Both the position numbers and the translations under genes were made by a program. The notes under the pieces are model-generated. The model ran no database searches, was not told the origin of the DNA, and saw only the letters and a list, made by a program, of their open reading frames with translations. This document shows, piece by piece, positions 34,895 to 44,374 of a stretch of 64,000 bases of DNA. The DNA is from Mariluticola halotolerans (lineage in GTDB: Bacteria; Pseudomonadota; Alphaproteobacteria; Rhizobiales; Devosiaceae): contig NZ_CP090960.1 in assembly GCF_021611515.1 (NCBI RefSeq), forward strand, positions 3,020,001 to 3,084,000, given 5' to 3'. The first letter of the stretch is position 1; every line of letters begins with the position of its first letter.

Positions 34895-35806
34895 TTAGCT
34901 GCCCTGGTTTTTGTAAAAGGCCGAAATGGTCTGCTCGAGAAGGTGAGCCATGTCATTTCTGGTTTGTGTCGTCACGGCTGCGTAATGGGGCTGAAGAACG
35001 ACATTCTCGAGCGCGAAAAAGCGTGGATTGATATCGGGCTCGCCCAGAAATACATCCAGTCCCGCGCCGGCTATGGTTTGCGCTTCAAGGGCGTCGAGCA
35101 GCGCTTCTTCGTCGACAACCGTGCCGCGCGATATGTTGACAAGATAGCCATTCGGGCCGAGCGCGCGCAGGACCTCAGCATTCACCAGTCCCTCGGTTGA
35201 GGGGGAGGCGGGGCAGGCGAGCGTGAGCACGTCAACGGCTTCAGCCATTTGTGCCAGATCAGCGTAATAGCGATAGTCGACGTCGTCTTTTTTCCGCGGG
35301 CCGTAATAGCTTACGTCCATGCCAAGCGCTGATGCACGCCGGGCAATGGTTTTGCCGATCTTGCCAAGCCCGGCAATGCCGAGTTTGGCATTGAATACCC
35401 GCCTTGAAGGCGTCATGCGTTCCGATTTCCACTTGCCGGCCCGCACAAAGCGGTCTGCTTCTGCGACCCGGCGCAGGGTGGCGTACATCAAGGAGATTGC
35501 GGTATCCGCTGTGTCATCGGTTACGGCATCAGGGGTGTGCTGAAGGGTTATGCCGCGCCGTTCCGCTTCAGCCAGGTCGATCTTGTCGACGCCAGCGCCA
35601 TTGCAGGCCAGCAGTTCAAGATCGGGCAGGGCGGCCATCTCGGCCGAATTCAAGCCCATGATGCTTGTTGTGACGGCCACGGAAAAGCCGGGCAAAACCG
35701 CGCCCGCTTCCGGACGTTTGTCGACAAGGTCATAGTCGTGTGAAAGCCGGGCACGCAATTCAGGCGGAATTGGTGCAACGACCAGCAACTGGTGCCGCTT
35801 TGACAT
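34895..35806 (-). CDS. D-2-hydroxyacid dehydrogenase
   Basis: The 303-residue product is an NAD(P)-dependent D-isomer-specific hydroxyacid dehydrogenase (glyoxylate/hydroxypyruvate reductase type). The dinucleotide loop GLGKIGKTIARRASALGMDV lies mid-protein, followed by LVNISRGTVVDEEALLDAL and a C-terminal PHYAAVTTQTRNDM with the catalytic His. The conserved Arg-Glu pair of the active site falls in the expected places. ATG at 35806 follows GAGGTATAAA and starts one base after the tctA stop. It would interconvert a 2-oxoacid and its D-hydroxyacid in the pathway served by the Tct transporter. Confidence 0.9.
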   Translation of the reverse strand: MSKRHQLLVVAPIPPELRARLSHDYDLVDKRPEAGAVLPGFSVAVTTSIMGLNSAEMAALPDLELLACNGAGVDKIDLAEAERRGITLQHTPDAVTDDTADTAISLMYATLRRVAEADRFVRAGKWKSERMTPSRRVFNAKLGIAGLGKIGKTIARRASALGMDVSYYGPRKKDDVDYRYYADLAQMAEAVDVLTLACPASPSTEGLVNAEVLRALGPNGYLVNISRGTVVDEEALLDALEAQTIAGAGLDVFLGEPDINPRFFALENVVLQPHYAAVTTQTRNDMAHLLEQTISAFYKNQGS

Positions 35807-35807
35807 T

Positions 35808-37319
35808 TTATACCTCAGATGAGTTTGTCGGCTTTTTGCGCGGCCGCAGCATGGTGAAGACGCTATAGGCCAGCAGACATGCCGCGATAGCCAGGAACAC
35901 CGCGCTGATCGGGCGTTCCCAGAAAATATCGAACTGTCCGCGCGACATGAGCAATGCACGCTTGAAGTGTTCTTCCATCAACGGGCCGAGGATGAAACCG
36001 AGCAATAACGGTGCTGCCGGATACCCGAACTTGTTCATGAAGAAGCCGATCACGCCGAAAAGCATGACCATGTAGATGTCAAAGACCTGATAGTGGACAG
36101 AATAGACACCGATGGCGATGAAGAACAACATGGCCGGATAAAGGATCTGATAAGGGATTGAGAGCATACGCACCCAAATGCCAATCAGGGGCAGGTTCAA
36201 CACCAAAAGCATGATGTTGCCGATCCAGAAGCTTGCGACCAGACCCCAGAAAATAACCGGCTGTTCGATGATAAACTGCGGCCCTGGAACGATGCCGTGA
36301 ATAAGCATGGCACCCAGCATGAAGGCCATCAGCGCGTCGCCGGGAATGCCAAGGCTGAGGGTTGGGATAAATGCGGTTTGGACCGATGCGTTGTTTGCCG
36401 CTTCCGGCGCGGCCACGCCTTCAATCGCGCCCTTGCCAAAGCGTGACGGGTCCTTGGCTGCCTTCTTTTCAACGGCATAGGACATAAAGGTTGCAACCAC
36501 AGCGCCGGAGCCGGGCAGGGCACCAATGCCGGCACCAATGAAGGTGCCGCGCAAAATGGGTTTTACCATTTGCTTGAGCTCTGCCCGCGATGGCAGCATC
36601 GTGCGGAAGTTGATTTTTCTGGCGTCGATTTTTTCAGGCCGCTTGCCGCCAATGCTGTTGAGAATTTCGGCAACCCCGAACAGGCCCATGGCAACGGATA
36701 CCAGGCTGATGCCATCGGTCAGTTCGATCCGGTTGAATGTAAAGCGCATCGTGCCGGTATTCAGATCCGAACCGATGAGCCCGATCGCCAGACCGGCGGC
36801 CATCATGGCAAGGCTTTTCAGCTGAGATCCGGGCGCAATTGTTGAAGCGGCGATAAGGCCCAACAACATGATCATGAAATATTCAGCCGACGAAAAACGC
36901 AGAGCAAACTGCGCCAGCATCGGCGTGAACATCATCATCAGCACGATAGCGATGGAGCCACCGATGAACGAGGACATCATGGCGGTGAACAAGGCGACAC
37001 CGGCGCGGCCCTGTTTTGTCATGGGATTGCCGTCAAGGGCGGTTACCGCCGCTGTGACCGTGCCTGGCACGTTCAGCAGGATCGAGGCGATTGAGCCGCC
37101 ATACTGCGCGCCATAAAATATGCCTGCGAGCATGATCAGCGCGACTGTGGGATCAAGATAATAGGTAAACGGCAGGCACAACGCGACCGCTGCGAGCGCA
37201 CCCACGCCCGGCAATACCCCAACAAAGGTGCCAATCGTTACACCCAGAAAACAGAACAAGAGCGCATCGGGAGAAACTGCCCGTTGAAAGCCAAGCGCGA
37301 TATCGGCAAAAATGTCCAT
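35808..37319 (-). CDS. tctA: TctA, tripartite tricarboxylate transporter large permease
   Basis: A 503-residue polytopic membrane protein with about 11-12 helices. The family signature is GVLPGVGALAAVALCLPFTY and GIFYGAQYGGSIASILLNVPGT, repeated in related form as GALPGSGAVVATFMSYAV in the second half. TctA forms the transport channel with TctB and receives substrate from the periplasmic TctC. ATG at 37319 begins two bases after the tctB stop. Substrates of the family include citrate, tricarballylate and aromatic or branched dicarboxylates; this one is unknown. Confidence 0.94.
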   Translation of the reverse strand: MDIFADIALGFQRAVSPDALLFCFLGVTIGTFVGVLPGVGALAAVALCLPFTYYLDPTVALIMLAGIFYGAQYGGSIASILLNVPGTVTAAVTALDGNPMTKQGRAGVALFTAMMSSFIGGSIAIVLMMMFTPMLAQFALRFSSAEYFMIMLLGLIAASTIAPGSQLKSLAMMAAGLAIGLIGSDLNTGTMRFTFNRIELTDGISLVSVAMGLFGVAEILNSIGGKRPEKIDARKINFRTMLPSRAELKQMVKPILRGTFIGAGIGALPGSGAVVATFMSYAVEKKAAKDPSRFGKGAIEGVAAPEAANNASVQTAFIPTLSLGIPGDALMAFMLGAMLIHGIVPGPQFIIEQPVIFWGLVASFWIGNIMLLVLNLPLIGIWVRMLSIPYQILYPAMLFFIAIGVYSVHYQVFDIYMVMLFGVIGFFMNKFGYPAAPLLLGFILGPLMEEHFKRALLMSRGQFDIFWERPISAVFLAIAACLLAYSVFTMLRPRKKPTNSSEV

Positions 37320-37321
37320 TG

Positions 37322-37783
37322 TCACCACCAGAACGCAGAAATGGAGAGTCTGAAGACAATCCCGAAAAACAAATATCCCAACGCGGCAATGCTGGCCGCG
37401 GTCAGGAACCGTGCTTTCCAACTCACGGTTGAATCACCAGTCATGGCGATGAAAATAAGCAAAAATGTCGCCGGGATTGCCCCAAGCGGATCAATGAGCG
37501 TTGCGAACGCTCCAAGGCCAATGGCGATAGCGATTACCGGTTTCCATGGCAGGTTTGGGTTGGCGGTTTCGCTCGAGCGCGTCTCAAAGATAATGCCAAT
37601 GGCGAACACGACCAGCGCCGCGCCGACTGTCACGGGAAAAAATCCCGCGCCCATCTGGCGCAATGTGCCGAAACCGTATCCAAAGCCCTGCCAGATCATG
37701 TAAGCGCCAATCAGCGCCAGAACGGCTGCGGTCGCGCTTTCCCAGATATTGAATTTTCGTTGTTTTTCGACGCTCTGGGTCAT
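37322..37783 (-). CDS. tctB: TctB, tripartite tricarboxylate transporter small permease
   Basis: The 153-residue product has four hydrophobic helices (first at about residues 14-34, AAVLALIGAYMIWQGFGYGF), as in TctB. It contains the conserved GAGFFPVTVGAALVVFAIGI segment. It pairs with TctA in the inner membrane. ATG at 37783 overlaps the end of the leuD-like gene as ATGA, placing the dehydratase gene and transporter genes in one coupled transcript. Confidence 0.9.
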   Translation of the reverse strand: MTQSVEKQRKFNIWESATAAVLALIGAYMIWQGFGYGFGTLRQMGAGFFPVTVGAALVVFAIGIIFETRSSETANPNLPWKPVIAIAIGLGAFATLIDPLGAIPATFLLIFIAMTGDSTVSWKARFLTAASIAALGYLFFGIVFRLSISAFWW

Positions 37784-38298
37784 GCAATGTCTGCCTGTGA
37801 TAGTCGTTGCCTCAGGGCATCTGCAAGATTTCCTGCCTGCCAAACCTCAATCATCTGGGCGGCAAAAGGTCTGTATTGCAGCGTGTTTTCTGCGCCGGCC
37901 TTTGCCACTATTCCTGTTGCCAGGTCCGTGCGTATTTCATCGCCTTCTTCGACAAAGTCAGAAATGCCGGGGCAGGGAATAATGGGCAGGCCCACATTGA
38001 GCGCCTTGCGCACAAACGCTGAGTCACAGCTCTCCACCAGAACGGCGGCAATGCCCGATTCCTTCATTGCGACGCAGGCATGGGGATGGCTGTGATGGCC
38101 AAAATTGCGGCCTGCAACGATGATGTCGCCGGGCTGCACTTTTTGCGGGAAATCCGGCATTATCGTTGCGAAGCACATCGCCTTGAGTGCCGGTATATCG
38201 AAGGTGCCCAGGTTGGGCACTTGAGAGTATTGGATAATTCCGTCATCGGCGCTGATATTATCGCCAAATTTCCAGACCCGACCTTGTATCTTGGTCAT
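37780..38298 (-). CDS. LeuD-like aconitase-family small subunit
   Basis: The 172-residue product is the swivel (small) subunit of a LeuCD-type hydro-lyase: GRVWKFGDNISADDGIIQYS at the start and IIVAGRNFGHHSHPHACVAM, the usual substrate loop region, in the middle. Because it is between transporter genes and away from leucine genes, it is probably a catabolic isomerase or dehydratase partner for the large subunit at 48388-49650 rather than the leucine enzyme. Candidate substrates are citramalate- or dimethylmaleate-type acids; this is inference. It overlaps tctB by 4 bp. Confidence 0.85.
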   Translation of the reverse strand: MTKIQGRVWKFGDNISADDGIIQYSQVPNLGTFDIPALKAMCFATIMPDFPQKVQPGDIIVAGRNFGHHSHPHACVAMKESGIAAVLVESCDSAFVRKALNVGLPIIPCPGISDFVEEGDEIRTDLATGIVAKAGAENTLQYRPFAAQMIEVWQAGNLADALRQRLSQADIA

Positions 38299-38390
38299 TT
38301 CGTTCCCGCCAGGCAGTGTGTGTTTGGATCTATAGCGTACAAGTTCGGGGCCGCCGTGGACATGGCGACCCCGTTGTTTTGGATCAGTTT

Positions 38391-39356
38391 TTACTGCTTT
38401 TCGAGACCAGCACTGTCAATCAGACCAAGCATGCGCTCGGAATCGGTTGCCAGCAGCTCACCAAAACCGGTGTTGGTCATGTAGTTTACCTCGACACCGC
38501 GTTCCGCAAGGCGTTCTGCGATTTCTGGCATTGCCAGCGCTTCGCCAATAACGTCGCTGAGTTTGGCGACTACGTCGTCAGGTGTGCCGGCGGGTGCTGA
38601 AATGCCGTACCAGGTGCTCATTTCAAAACCGTTGAAACCAAGCTCTTCCATGGTGGGAACGTCTGGCAGTTTTGCGGAGCGTTTACCAGCAGCCACACCC
38701 AGGGCAATCAAATCGCCGGATTCAAAATGCGGCATGAGGGGCGGGGCGTTCAAGAAGCCCATGTCAACATTGCCGCCGAGCATGTCAGCGACAGCCGGTG
38801 CGGCGCCTTTATAGGGAATGTGCACCATTTTCGTGCCGGTTTCGAGCTGGAAGAACACGCTGGAGAGATGCGGAAGGCTGCCATTGCCAACAGAGGCAAA
38901 GCTGACCACGTCATCACCCTCTTTAGCTTTTGCAACCAATTGCTCAACTGAGGTGATGCCAGAATCCTTGTTCACAGCGAGAACGTTGGGAACCAGCGCG
39001 ACTGTTGCAACAGGCGTGAAATCCTTGATGCCGTCGTAGTTCACACTTTGCAGCGCGGGGACCACGATGTGCGTGGGGGAACCCGCGATGAGCAAAGTGT
39101 ATCCGTCCGCTGGCGATTCAGCGACAGCGGTCGCGGCGATCGCGGTGGCGGCACCTGTGCGGTTTTCCACTACAACTGGCTGGCCAAGCAGGCTGCTCAT
39201 GCCTTCGGCAAGCGTGCGGCTGATCAAATCAGCAGGGCCACCAGCAGAATATGGATTAATCAGTGTGATCGGCTTGCTGGGAAACTCTTGCGCGATAGCA
39301 GGAGCTACGGCAAGCGTCAGTGCGGTAGCAAGGCTTAGAGCTGCAGTTATTTTCAT
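38391..39356 (-). CDS. tctC: TctC, tripartite tricarboxylate transporter binding protein
   Basis: A 321-residue periplasmic binding protein of the Bug/TctC family. The signal peptide ends at VAPAIAQE, followed by FPSKPITLINPYSAGGPADL, the typical family start, then GQPVVVENRTGAATAIAA and a ligand region VHIPYKGAAPAVADMLGGNV. It captures the carboxylate substrate for TctAB. GGGAGGAATAC precedes the ATG. It is the first gene of the minus-strand run tctC-leuD-tctB-tctA-dehydrogenase-flavin reductase, and a palindromic operator-like site lies about 60 bp upstream. Confidence 0.93.
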   Translation of the reverse strand: MKITAALSLATALTLAVAPAIAQEFPSKPITLINPYSAGGPADLISRTLAEGMSSLLGQPVVVENRTGAATAIAATAVAESPADGYTLLIAGSPTHIVVPALQSVNYDGIKDFTPVATVALVPNVLAVNKDSGITSVEQLVAKAKEGDDVVSFASVGNGSLPHLSSVFFQLETGTKMVHIPYKGAAPAVADMLGGNVDMGFLNAPPLMPHFESGDLIALGVAAGKRSAKLPDVPTMEELGFNGFEMSTWYGISAPAGTPDDVVAKLSDVIGEALAMPEIAERLAERGVEVNYMTNTGFGELLATDSERMLGLIDSAGLEKQ

Positions 39357-39411
39357 GTATTCCTCCCTAGAAGTTATCTCGCAAAAACTGCAAAGAGATG
39401 AGCTTGCGAAA

Positions 39412-39438
39412 CTTATAATGTTTATAAGCTAGCTTAAT
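39412..39438. promoter_or_regulatory. Operator-like palindromes upstream of tctC
   Basis: CTTATAA-tgt-TTATAAG is a perfect palindrome at 39412-39428. It overlaps TTATAAG-CTAG-CTTAATG (39422-39439), a member of the CTAG-centred motif seen at five other promoters of this cluster. It sits in the 142-bp gap between the FadJ-like gene and tctC and is a likely site for the GntR-type regulator at 42580. Confidence 0.6.
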
Positions 39439-39498
39439 GGCCTTTGTAAAGTCATACCCCGCAGGTTGTTGGGTGAAAGCGGGTGTTTCCCGAGGGTT

Positions 39499-41553
39499 TT
39501 ACGGTCTTTTTGATGCATCCAGGACTGCTGAAATATTGGGAGCCGCCTTCGCTGTCGGGCCGCTCGCTGCAATGAGTTCATCAATTCCGGCGCTGATATC
39601 GTCTTGCGGCTGGTGTGCAGCCCAATGCAGCGGGCCGCCTTTTAACGAAGGGAAACCGTAACCATAAACGAGTGTGAGGTCGACGTCAGCAGGTCGTTCA
39701 GCGACACGTTCGTCCAGCACATGGCAAGCTTCGTTGATAATTGCGCTCAGCAAGCGGCGCTGAATTTCTTCGTGTGTAAACGCGCGGCGTTCAATACCTT
39801 TTTCATGGGATGCCGCCAAGACAAGTTCATGAACTTCCGGGTCTGGCTGTGCCTTACCTGACTGATAGTCATACCAGCCTTTTCCGGTCTTGCGGCCAAA
39901 CCGGCCTTGCTCACAAAGCTGATCGGGTATCGATACGTAGCGGGCGTTATCCGGGCGGGTTGCTGCCAGACGCTGGCGATTTGCCCAGGCAATGTCGAGC
40001 CCCGCCAGATCAAATACCTCGAAGGGACCCATTGCCATGCCAAAGGCGCGCATTGCCTCGTCCACGTCGTGGGGCAGGCAGCCTTCCTCGAGGAGGAATT
40101 CACATTGTGCACGATAGGCGGCAAATATGCGGTTGCCAATGAAGCCATCGCCTACCCTCGCGATAACAGGCACCTTGCCCAGCTTCCGGCACAGGCGCAA
40201 AAGTGTTGCGATGACGTCAGGGGCGGTTTTGTCGGCCCGTATGACTTCCACCAGTTTCATGATGTTGGCGGGATTGAAGAAGTGCAATCCAGCAAATCGC
40301 GATGGATCGCTGACCGCGCCCCCCATTTCATTGAGGTCGAGATATGAGGTGTTGCTTGCAAGAATTGCGTCTTTGGAAACCACCCGGTCAATTTCGGCAA
40401 ACAAGGCCTTTTTTGCGGTCATGTCTTCGGTAATCGCTTCAATGATCAGGTCGCAGTTTGCGAGGTCCGGGATTGCACCGAAACTGATGTTGCCGGTCAA
40501 CTGCTCAGTGGCGGTAATTCGCCCGCGCTTGAGCATGTAGCTGGCTTGGCTGGATATCGCAGCTTTCGCGCTTTCGACGACTTCGGCAATGGGTTCAACA
40601 AGCACAGTGGTGAACCCGTGACCAGCAAATGCCAGTGCTATGCCTGTGCCCATGCGGCCGCCGCCAACGATGCCGACCTTCTGGATTTTTTTGGCCTGCG
40701 ACCCGGCTGGTGGCTTGGCTGCGGCGCGCTCGGCAAAGAACAAGTGCTGTAATGCCTGCGCTTGTGGCTGGCGCCTGAGATGCAAAGAGGTATTGCGCTC
40801 GGCGGTCAGGGCGATGTCGGCGGCTGCATCGGCAGATTTTATGGCATCAATGGCTGCCATCACCGCAATTGCGCCACGCGCCGCCTTCAGCGCTGCCTTT
40901 TCTGCCGCCGCGACACCCTCTTCGTCGGGTTGTGGCAATGTGCGTTGACGGAGCAGGTTTTTTTCTGCGCCATCAGCAATGTATTGCAAGGCATCTGCGA
41001 CAGGGTTCTGGTTTGAAATTGCGTCGACCATCCCAAGATCAAGGGCTTCGGCGGATTTGACACGTATACCGCCGGTGATGAGTTCTATTGCCTTGGCAAC
41101 GCCAACAAGACGCGGGAGGCGGAATGTGCCGCCGGCGCCGGGAATGAGGCCAAGTGTCACCTCGGGCAGACCAACCATTGATTGCGGCGAAGCGATCCGG
41201 CCATCACAGCCAAGCGCCAGTTCATAACCACCGCCAAGGGCCGCGCCATCGATTGCTGCGATCACAGGTTTGTCGAATGCCTCGATTGCCGCGATGACCT
41301 CGGGCAAATGGGGGGCGACGGGTTCGCTGCCAAATTCCTTGATGTCGGAGCCGGCAACAAAATTGCCGTTTGCACCCGTCAATACCACACCCTTCAGGTC
41401 TGTGGCTTTTGACAGCGCCTCAAATGCATCCAGCAGATCCTGCCTGACTTTCGCCGAGCCTGCATTCACCGGAGGGTTGTCGATCGTTACGATCGCGGCC
41501 GTGCCGCCGTTTGGCAGGTCTTCAAAAACTGTGGACACCGTGGAATCAGGCAT
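39499..41553 (-). CDS. FadJ-like enoyl-CoA hydratase / 3-hydroxyacyl-CoA dehydrogenase
   Basis: The 684-residue bifunctional enzyme begins with a crotonase domain ([14 protein letters not shown] and [20 protein letters not shown], oxyanion loops) and continues from about residue 285 with a 3-hydroxyacyl-CoA dehydrogenase: [20 protein letters not shown] for NAD and [20 protein letters not shown] near the catalytic His. It hydrates enoyl-CoA and oxidises the 3-hydroxyacyl-CoA. The length and domain order fit the peroxisomal-bifunctional type. It is divergent from the enoyl-CoA hydratase gene at 41694 with a CTAG-centred site between. Confidence 0.93.
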   Translation of the reverse strand: MPDSTVSTVFEDLPNGGTAAIVTIDNPPVNAGSAKVRQDLLDAFEALSKATDLKGVVLTGANGNFVAGSDIKEFGSEPVAPHLPEVIAAIEAFDKPVIAAIDGAALGGGYELALGCDGRIASPQSMVGLPEVTLGLIPGAGGTFRLPRLVGVAKAIELITGGIRVKSAEALDLGMVDAISNQNPVADALQYIADGAEKNLLRQRTLPQPDEEGVAAAEKAALKAARGAIAVMAAIDAIKSADAAADIALTAERNTSLHLRRQPQAQALQHLFFAERAAAKPPAGSQAKKIQKVGIVGGGRMGTGIALAFAGHGFTTVLVEPIAEVVESAKAAISSQASYMLKRGRITATEQLTGNISFGAIPDLANCDLIIEAITEDMTAKKALFAEIDRVVSKDAILASNTSYLDLNEMGGAVSDPSRFAGLHFFNPANIMKLVEVIRADKTAPDVIATLLRLCRKLGKVPVIARVGDGFIGNRIFAAYRAQCEFLLEEGCLPHDVDEAMRAFGMAMGPFEVFDLAGLDIAWANRQRLAATRPDNARYVSIPDQLCEQGRFGRKTGKGWYDYQSGKAQPDPEVHELVLAASHEKGIERRAFTHEEIQRRLLSAIINEACHVLDERVAERPADVDLTLVYGYGFPSLKGGPLHWAAHQPQDDISAGIDELIAASGPTAKAAPNISAVLDASKRP

Positions 41554-41615
41554 TCTTTACTCTCATTTTTCCCAAGCCAACGCGTTGGTTTTGGCCATTT
41601 AGGGTTTACAATAGA

Positions 41616-41635
41616 TCATAAACCTAGCTTAATGA
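41616..41635. promoter_or_regulatory. CTAG-centred operator-like site, divergent promoter
   Basis: TCATAAACCTAGCTTAATGA has 17 of 20 positions in common with 55164-55183. It lies between the divergent FadJ-like and enoyl-CoA hydratase genes, where one bound repressor could control both. HutC-type GntR regulators are known to use palindromes centred on CTAG. Confidence 0.65.
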
Positions 41636-41693
41636 AGTTATGGCGCGAGTCAATTCCCGATGCCACCTGAATTTTGCCTGTGTGAGGAAATAA

Positions 41694-42455
41694 ATGAGTC
41701 TTTTGGTAGAAAAATCTGACGGCATTGCCCGCATAACTTTGGATCGTTTGCCGGTGAATGCGCTGACCTTGCAATTGTACGAAGACATTGGCGATCTTTT
41801 TGAAGAAATGGCGGACTGGAGCGATATCAATGTCGCTATTTTGACTGGTGCGGGAAATCGCGCATTCTGCGCGGGGCTCGATCTGAAAGAGTTTCTTGCG
41901 GCGACTGTCGAGGAAGATCCGCATCGTGCCAAAATTGTGCGGCGGACTTTCAGTGCGGTGCGTCATGCTGTGATCCCCACCATTGCTGCGGTCAACGGGC
42001 CGGCATTGGGGGCGGGCTGCGTGTTGTCCTCTGTGTGCGACATCCGGATTGCGGCCGATCACGCTACATTCGGGTTGCCGGAAATCAATGTGGGGCGGTG
42101 CGGGGCGACGGCCCATATGGGACGTCACTTGCCGCAGGGACTGCTGCGACAGATGTTTTTTACCGGTGAGCCAATTGACGCCAATGAAGCCTACCGGGTG
42201 GGGTTTGTGCAAAAGGTGGTGCCGGCATCCGAGTTGATGGCTGCCTCCATGACGCTTGCGGAAAAGATCGCAAAAAAGGCGCCGCTTGGCCTGCGTGTTG
42301 GCAAGAAGGCGCTCAACGAGGTTGAGTTCATGCAAGTGGAAGAGGGGTATGAACGCGAACAGTCATACAGCACCCAGCTAATGCATACCGAAGATGCGCG
42401 GGAAGCGACCCGGGCGGTCGTGGAAAAGCGTGCGCCGGTATTCCAGGGTAAATGA
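41694..42455 (+). CDS. Enoyl-CoA hydratase/isomerase family protein
   Basis: A 253-residue crotonase-fold protein. The oxyanion-hole loops are GAGNRAFCAGLDLKEFL and NGPALGAGCVLSSVCDIRIA; Glu at about residue 131 lies in FGLPEINVGRCGATAHMG. It would hydrate or isomerise an unsaturated CoA ester made by the nearby CoA-transferase. It is followed by the GntR gene after 124 bp and probably shares a transcript or regulation with it. The exact reaction cannot be set from sequence alone. Confidence 0.92.
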   Translation: MSLLVEKSDGIARITLDRLPVNALTLQLYEDIGDLFEEMADWSDINVAILTGAGNRAFCAGLDLKEFLAATVEEDPHRAKIVRRTFSAVRHAVIPTIAAVNGPALGAGCVLSSVCDIRIAADHATFGLPEINVGRCGATAHMGRHLPQGLLRQMFFTGEPIDANEAYRVGFVQKVVPASELMAASMTLAEKIAKKAPLGLRVGKKALNEVEFMQVEEGYEREQSYSTQLMHTEDAREATRAVVEKRAPVFQGK

Positions 42456-42579
42456 TTTAGCCTGTCATCTTGGGTTTAATGTTAGTGTTTGTAAGATAGG
42501 TTGGGTTAAATCCCCCAGTGGGGAGTGCACGCAGGGAAAACAAATAGTAAGTGCAAGGTACGCAGAAGGTACGGGACGC

Positions 42580-43323
42580 ATGACAACACCACAAAAAAAG
42601 ACAGTTGATTTCAGCAGGAGTGCGATTTCGCGCTATATTCAACTCGCGACTTTGTTTCGCCAGCGAATTGACAGCGGGCAATGGGTTGTTGGTGCGCAAA
42701 TCCCTACGGTGGAAGAACTTTCGGCTGAATGTGGCGTGGCGCGCGCGACGATCCGGCAGGCACTGGATTTGCTTGAGGAAGAAAAGCTGATCGAAAGGTT
42801 CCGCGCCAAGGGGACCTTTGTGCGCCGGCGGCCTCAGGAAGAGTTGTGGTGCGCTGTGGGCACAGACTGGTCGGGCCTTTTGCGTCCCAGCCATGCGGCG
42901 CGCATCGAGGTGTTGTCCGATGAGGGCAATGTTATCCTGAGTGACGTGCCTTACATGTCTGGCAATTATGCTGAATCCTATCGTCATTTGCATCGTCGGC
43001 ACTGGCGGCACGATGAGCCGTTTTTGCTGACAGATGTTTATGTCGATGAGCGCCTCAGAGACCTTATCAGTCAGGAAGATATCGAGACCAAAACGGCGTT
43101 GAGCCTGGTTCATAATCTTGAGGGTGTGGACATTGTCGATGCCCAGCAAACACTTACGGTTGGCACGGCAGATGTTGAAACTGCGGAATGGTTGTCCATG
43201 CCGATAAATGCCCCGGTGGCTCACGTTTATCGGCGGGCCGTTGATAGCAATGGCATTGCCGTGCTGATTGCCCAGGGTACATATGTCGGCAAAGTCGTGC
43301 GGTTCGACGTCAAGCTGCGCTAA
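42580..43323 (+). CDS. GntR-family regulator, HutC (UTRA) type
   Basis: The 247-residue product has a winged-helix GntR domain (RQRIDSGQWVVGAQIPTVEE, then CGVARATIRQALDLLEEEKL) and a C-terminal UTRA ligand-binding domain with AQQTLTVGTADVETAEWLSM and AHVYRRAVDSNGIAVL. HutC-type repressors release DNA on binding pathway metabolites or CoA-linked ligands. ATG at 42580 gives the family's normal N-terminus; the frame stays open upstream. As the only regulator gene in the 34-57 kb cluster, and given matching CTAG-centred palindromes at most cluster promoters, it is the likely cluster regulator. Confidence 0.92.
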   Translation: MTTPQKKTVDFSRSAISRYIQLATLFRQRIDSGQWVVGAQIPTVEELSAECGVARATIRQALDLLEEEKLIERFRAKGTFVRRRPQEELWCAVGTDWSGLLRPSHAARIEVLSDEGNVILSDVPYMSGNYAESYRHLHRRHWRHDEPFLLTDVYVDERLRDLISQEDIETKTALSLVHNLEGVDIVDAQQTLTVGTADVETAEWLSMPINAPVAHVYRRAVDSNGIAVLIAQGTYVGKVVRFDVKLR

Positions 43324-43372
43324 GCAGGCGTCAGTCCTCTACATTTTGGACAAAATTCTTTTGACCATATAT

Positions 43373-43407
43373 CATTAAGGCCAATAATATGTATTATAGG
43401 CTTAATG
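43373..43407. promoter_or_regulatory. Nested inverted repeats before the alpha/beta hydrolase gene
   Basis: CATTAAG at 43373-43379 pairs with CTTAATG at 43401-43407, and an inner ATAATA/TATTAT pair lies between. The outer half-sites equal those of the CTAG-centred motif elsewhere in the cluster, but with wider spacing. It lies 19 bp before the ATG of the hydrolase gene and probably covers its promoter. Confidence 0.5.
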
Positions 43408-43425
43408 ACGTATGGGGGAAGTTTT

Positions 43426-44232
43426 ATGACCTATGATATCGAGTGGGTGGAGCACGACGGACTGCGCATAAAATGCGCTGTACAGCGCGCCGGCGTGGGG
43501 TTGCCCTGGATCGTTTTTGCCAATTCTGTCCTGACAGATTTCAGTATTTGGGAAGCTCAGGCCGATGCGTTGGCCGGGCGCTACAATGTGTTGCGTTACG
43601 ACCAAAGGGGGCACGGGGAGACCAGTGTTCCTGATGGTGCGTGCACGTTTGAGCAGCTTGGTGGCGACCTTTTGGCGTTGCTGGATCATTTCTCGATACC
43701 CTCGGCTACCCTTGTTGGCCTGTCCATGGGCGTGCCGACGGTTCTGGATGTATTGCGGAACGCGCCTGAGCGAGTGAACAGTCTTGTTCTTTGTGATGGT
43801 CAATCTGCAACAGCGCCTGGTGGGCGTGACTTGTGGCAGTCCCGGATCGATATGGCGCGTGACAAAGGCATGGCGGTAATCGCTGCCGATATGGCCGAGC
43901 GCTGGTTTAGCGCGCAGTTTCGCAGTGAGGGTAAACATGTGAAGGCGCTTGAGGTTGCGCAGCGTGTGCCGCTTGAGGGCTATGCTGCGTGTGTCGGTGC
44001 GTTGCAAAATTATGACTATCGGTCTGTGCTGGCGCAGATATCGGTGCCTACCCTCATTATGGTGGGGGAAAATGATGGCAATATGCCTGTTTCCATGAAG
44101 GTGCTGTGTGATGGCATCGATGGCGCCAGGTTTGAGGTGATTGCTGATGCAGGGCATGTGCCCTGCTATGAGCAGCCGCTCGCCTTCAATGAAATTCTCT
44201 TGGATTTCCTAAGCTCTATACCTCGCGCATAG
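43426..44232 (+). CDS. Alpha/beta hydrolase (enol-lactonase-like)
   Basis: The 268-residue protein has the alpha/beta-hydrolase core: VLRYDQRGHGETSVPDG, nucleophile elbow VGLSMGVPTVLDVL, and a C-terminal VIADAGHVPCYEQPLAFNEI with the catalytic His. It resembles 3-oxoadipate enol-lactonase (PcaD) in size and motif spacing, and a carboxymuconolactone decarboxylase-like gene lies downstream, but no other beta-ketoadipate genes are present, so a lactone or thioester substrate of the local pathway is more likely. ATG at 43426 follows GGGGGAAG. Confidence 0.85.
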   Translation: MTYDIEWVEHDGLRIKCAVQRAGVGLPWIVFANSVLTDFSIWEAQADALAGRYNVLRYDQRGHGETSVPDGACTFEQLGGDLLALLDHFSIPSATLVGLSMGVPTVLDVLRNAPERVNSLVLCDGQSATAPGGRDLWQSRIDMARDKGMAVIAADMAERWFSAQFRSEGKHVKALEVAQRVPLEGYAACVGALQNYDYRSVLAQISVPTLIMVGENDGNMPVSMKVLCDGIDGARFEVIADAGHVPCYEQPLAFNEILLDFLSSIPRA

Positions 44233-44374
44233 CAAAATGTGTCGGAGACGTAGCGTTCGTATGTCCGATAAAAGTCAAATGTCCGTAAGATTGACTTTAT
44301 GGTGACGGGCCGTTAGTTTTACGGCTGATTTTGAGTGCGTTTGAGATAACGCTTACCCGTAGGAGCCACGGACC

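Noticed and set aside
37780-38298. Leucine biosynthesis isopropylmalate isomerase small subunit
   Set aside because: It lies between tct transporter genes with no leuA or leuB nearby, so a catabolic homologue is more likely.
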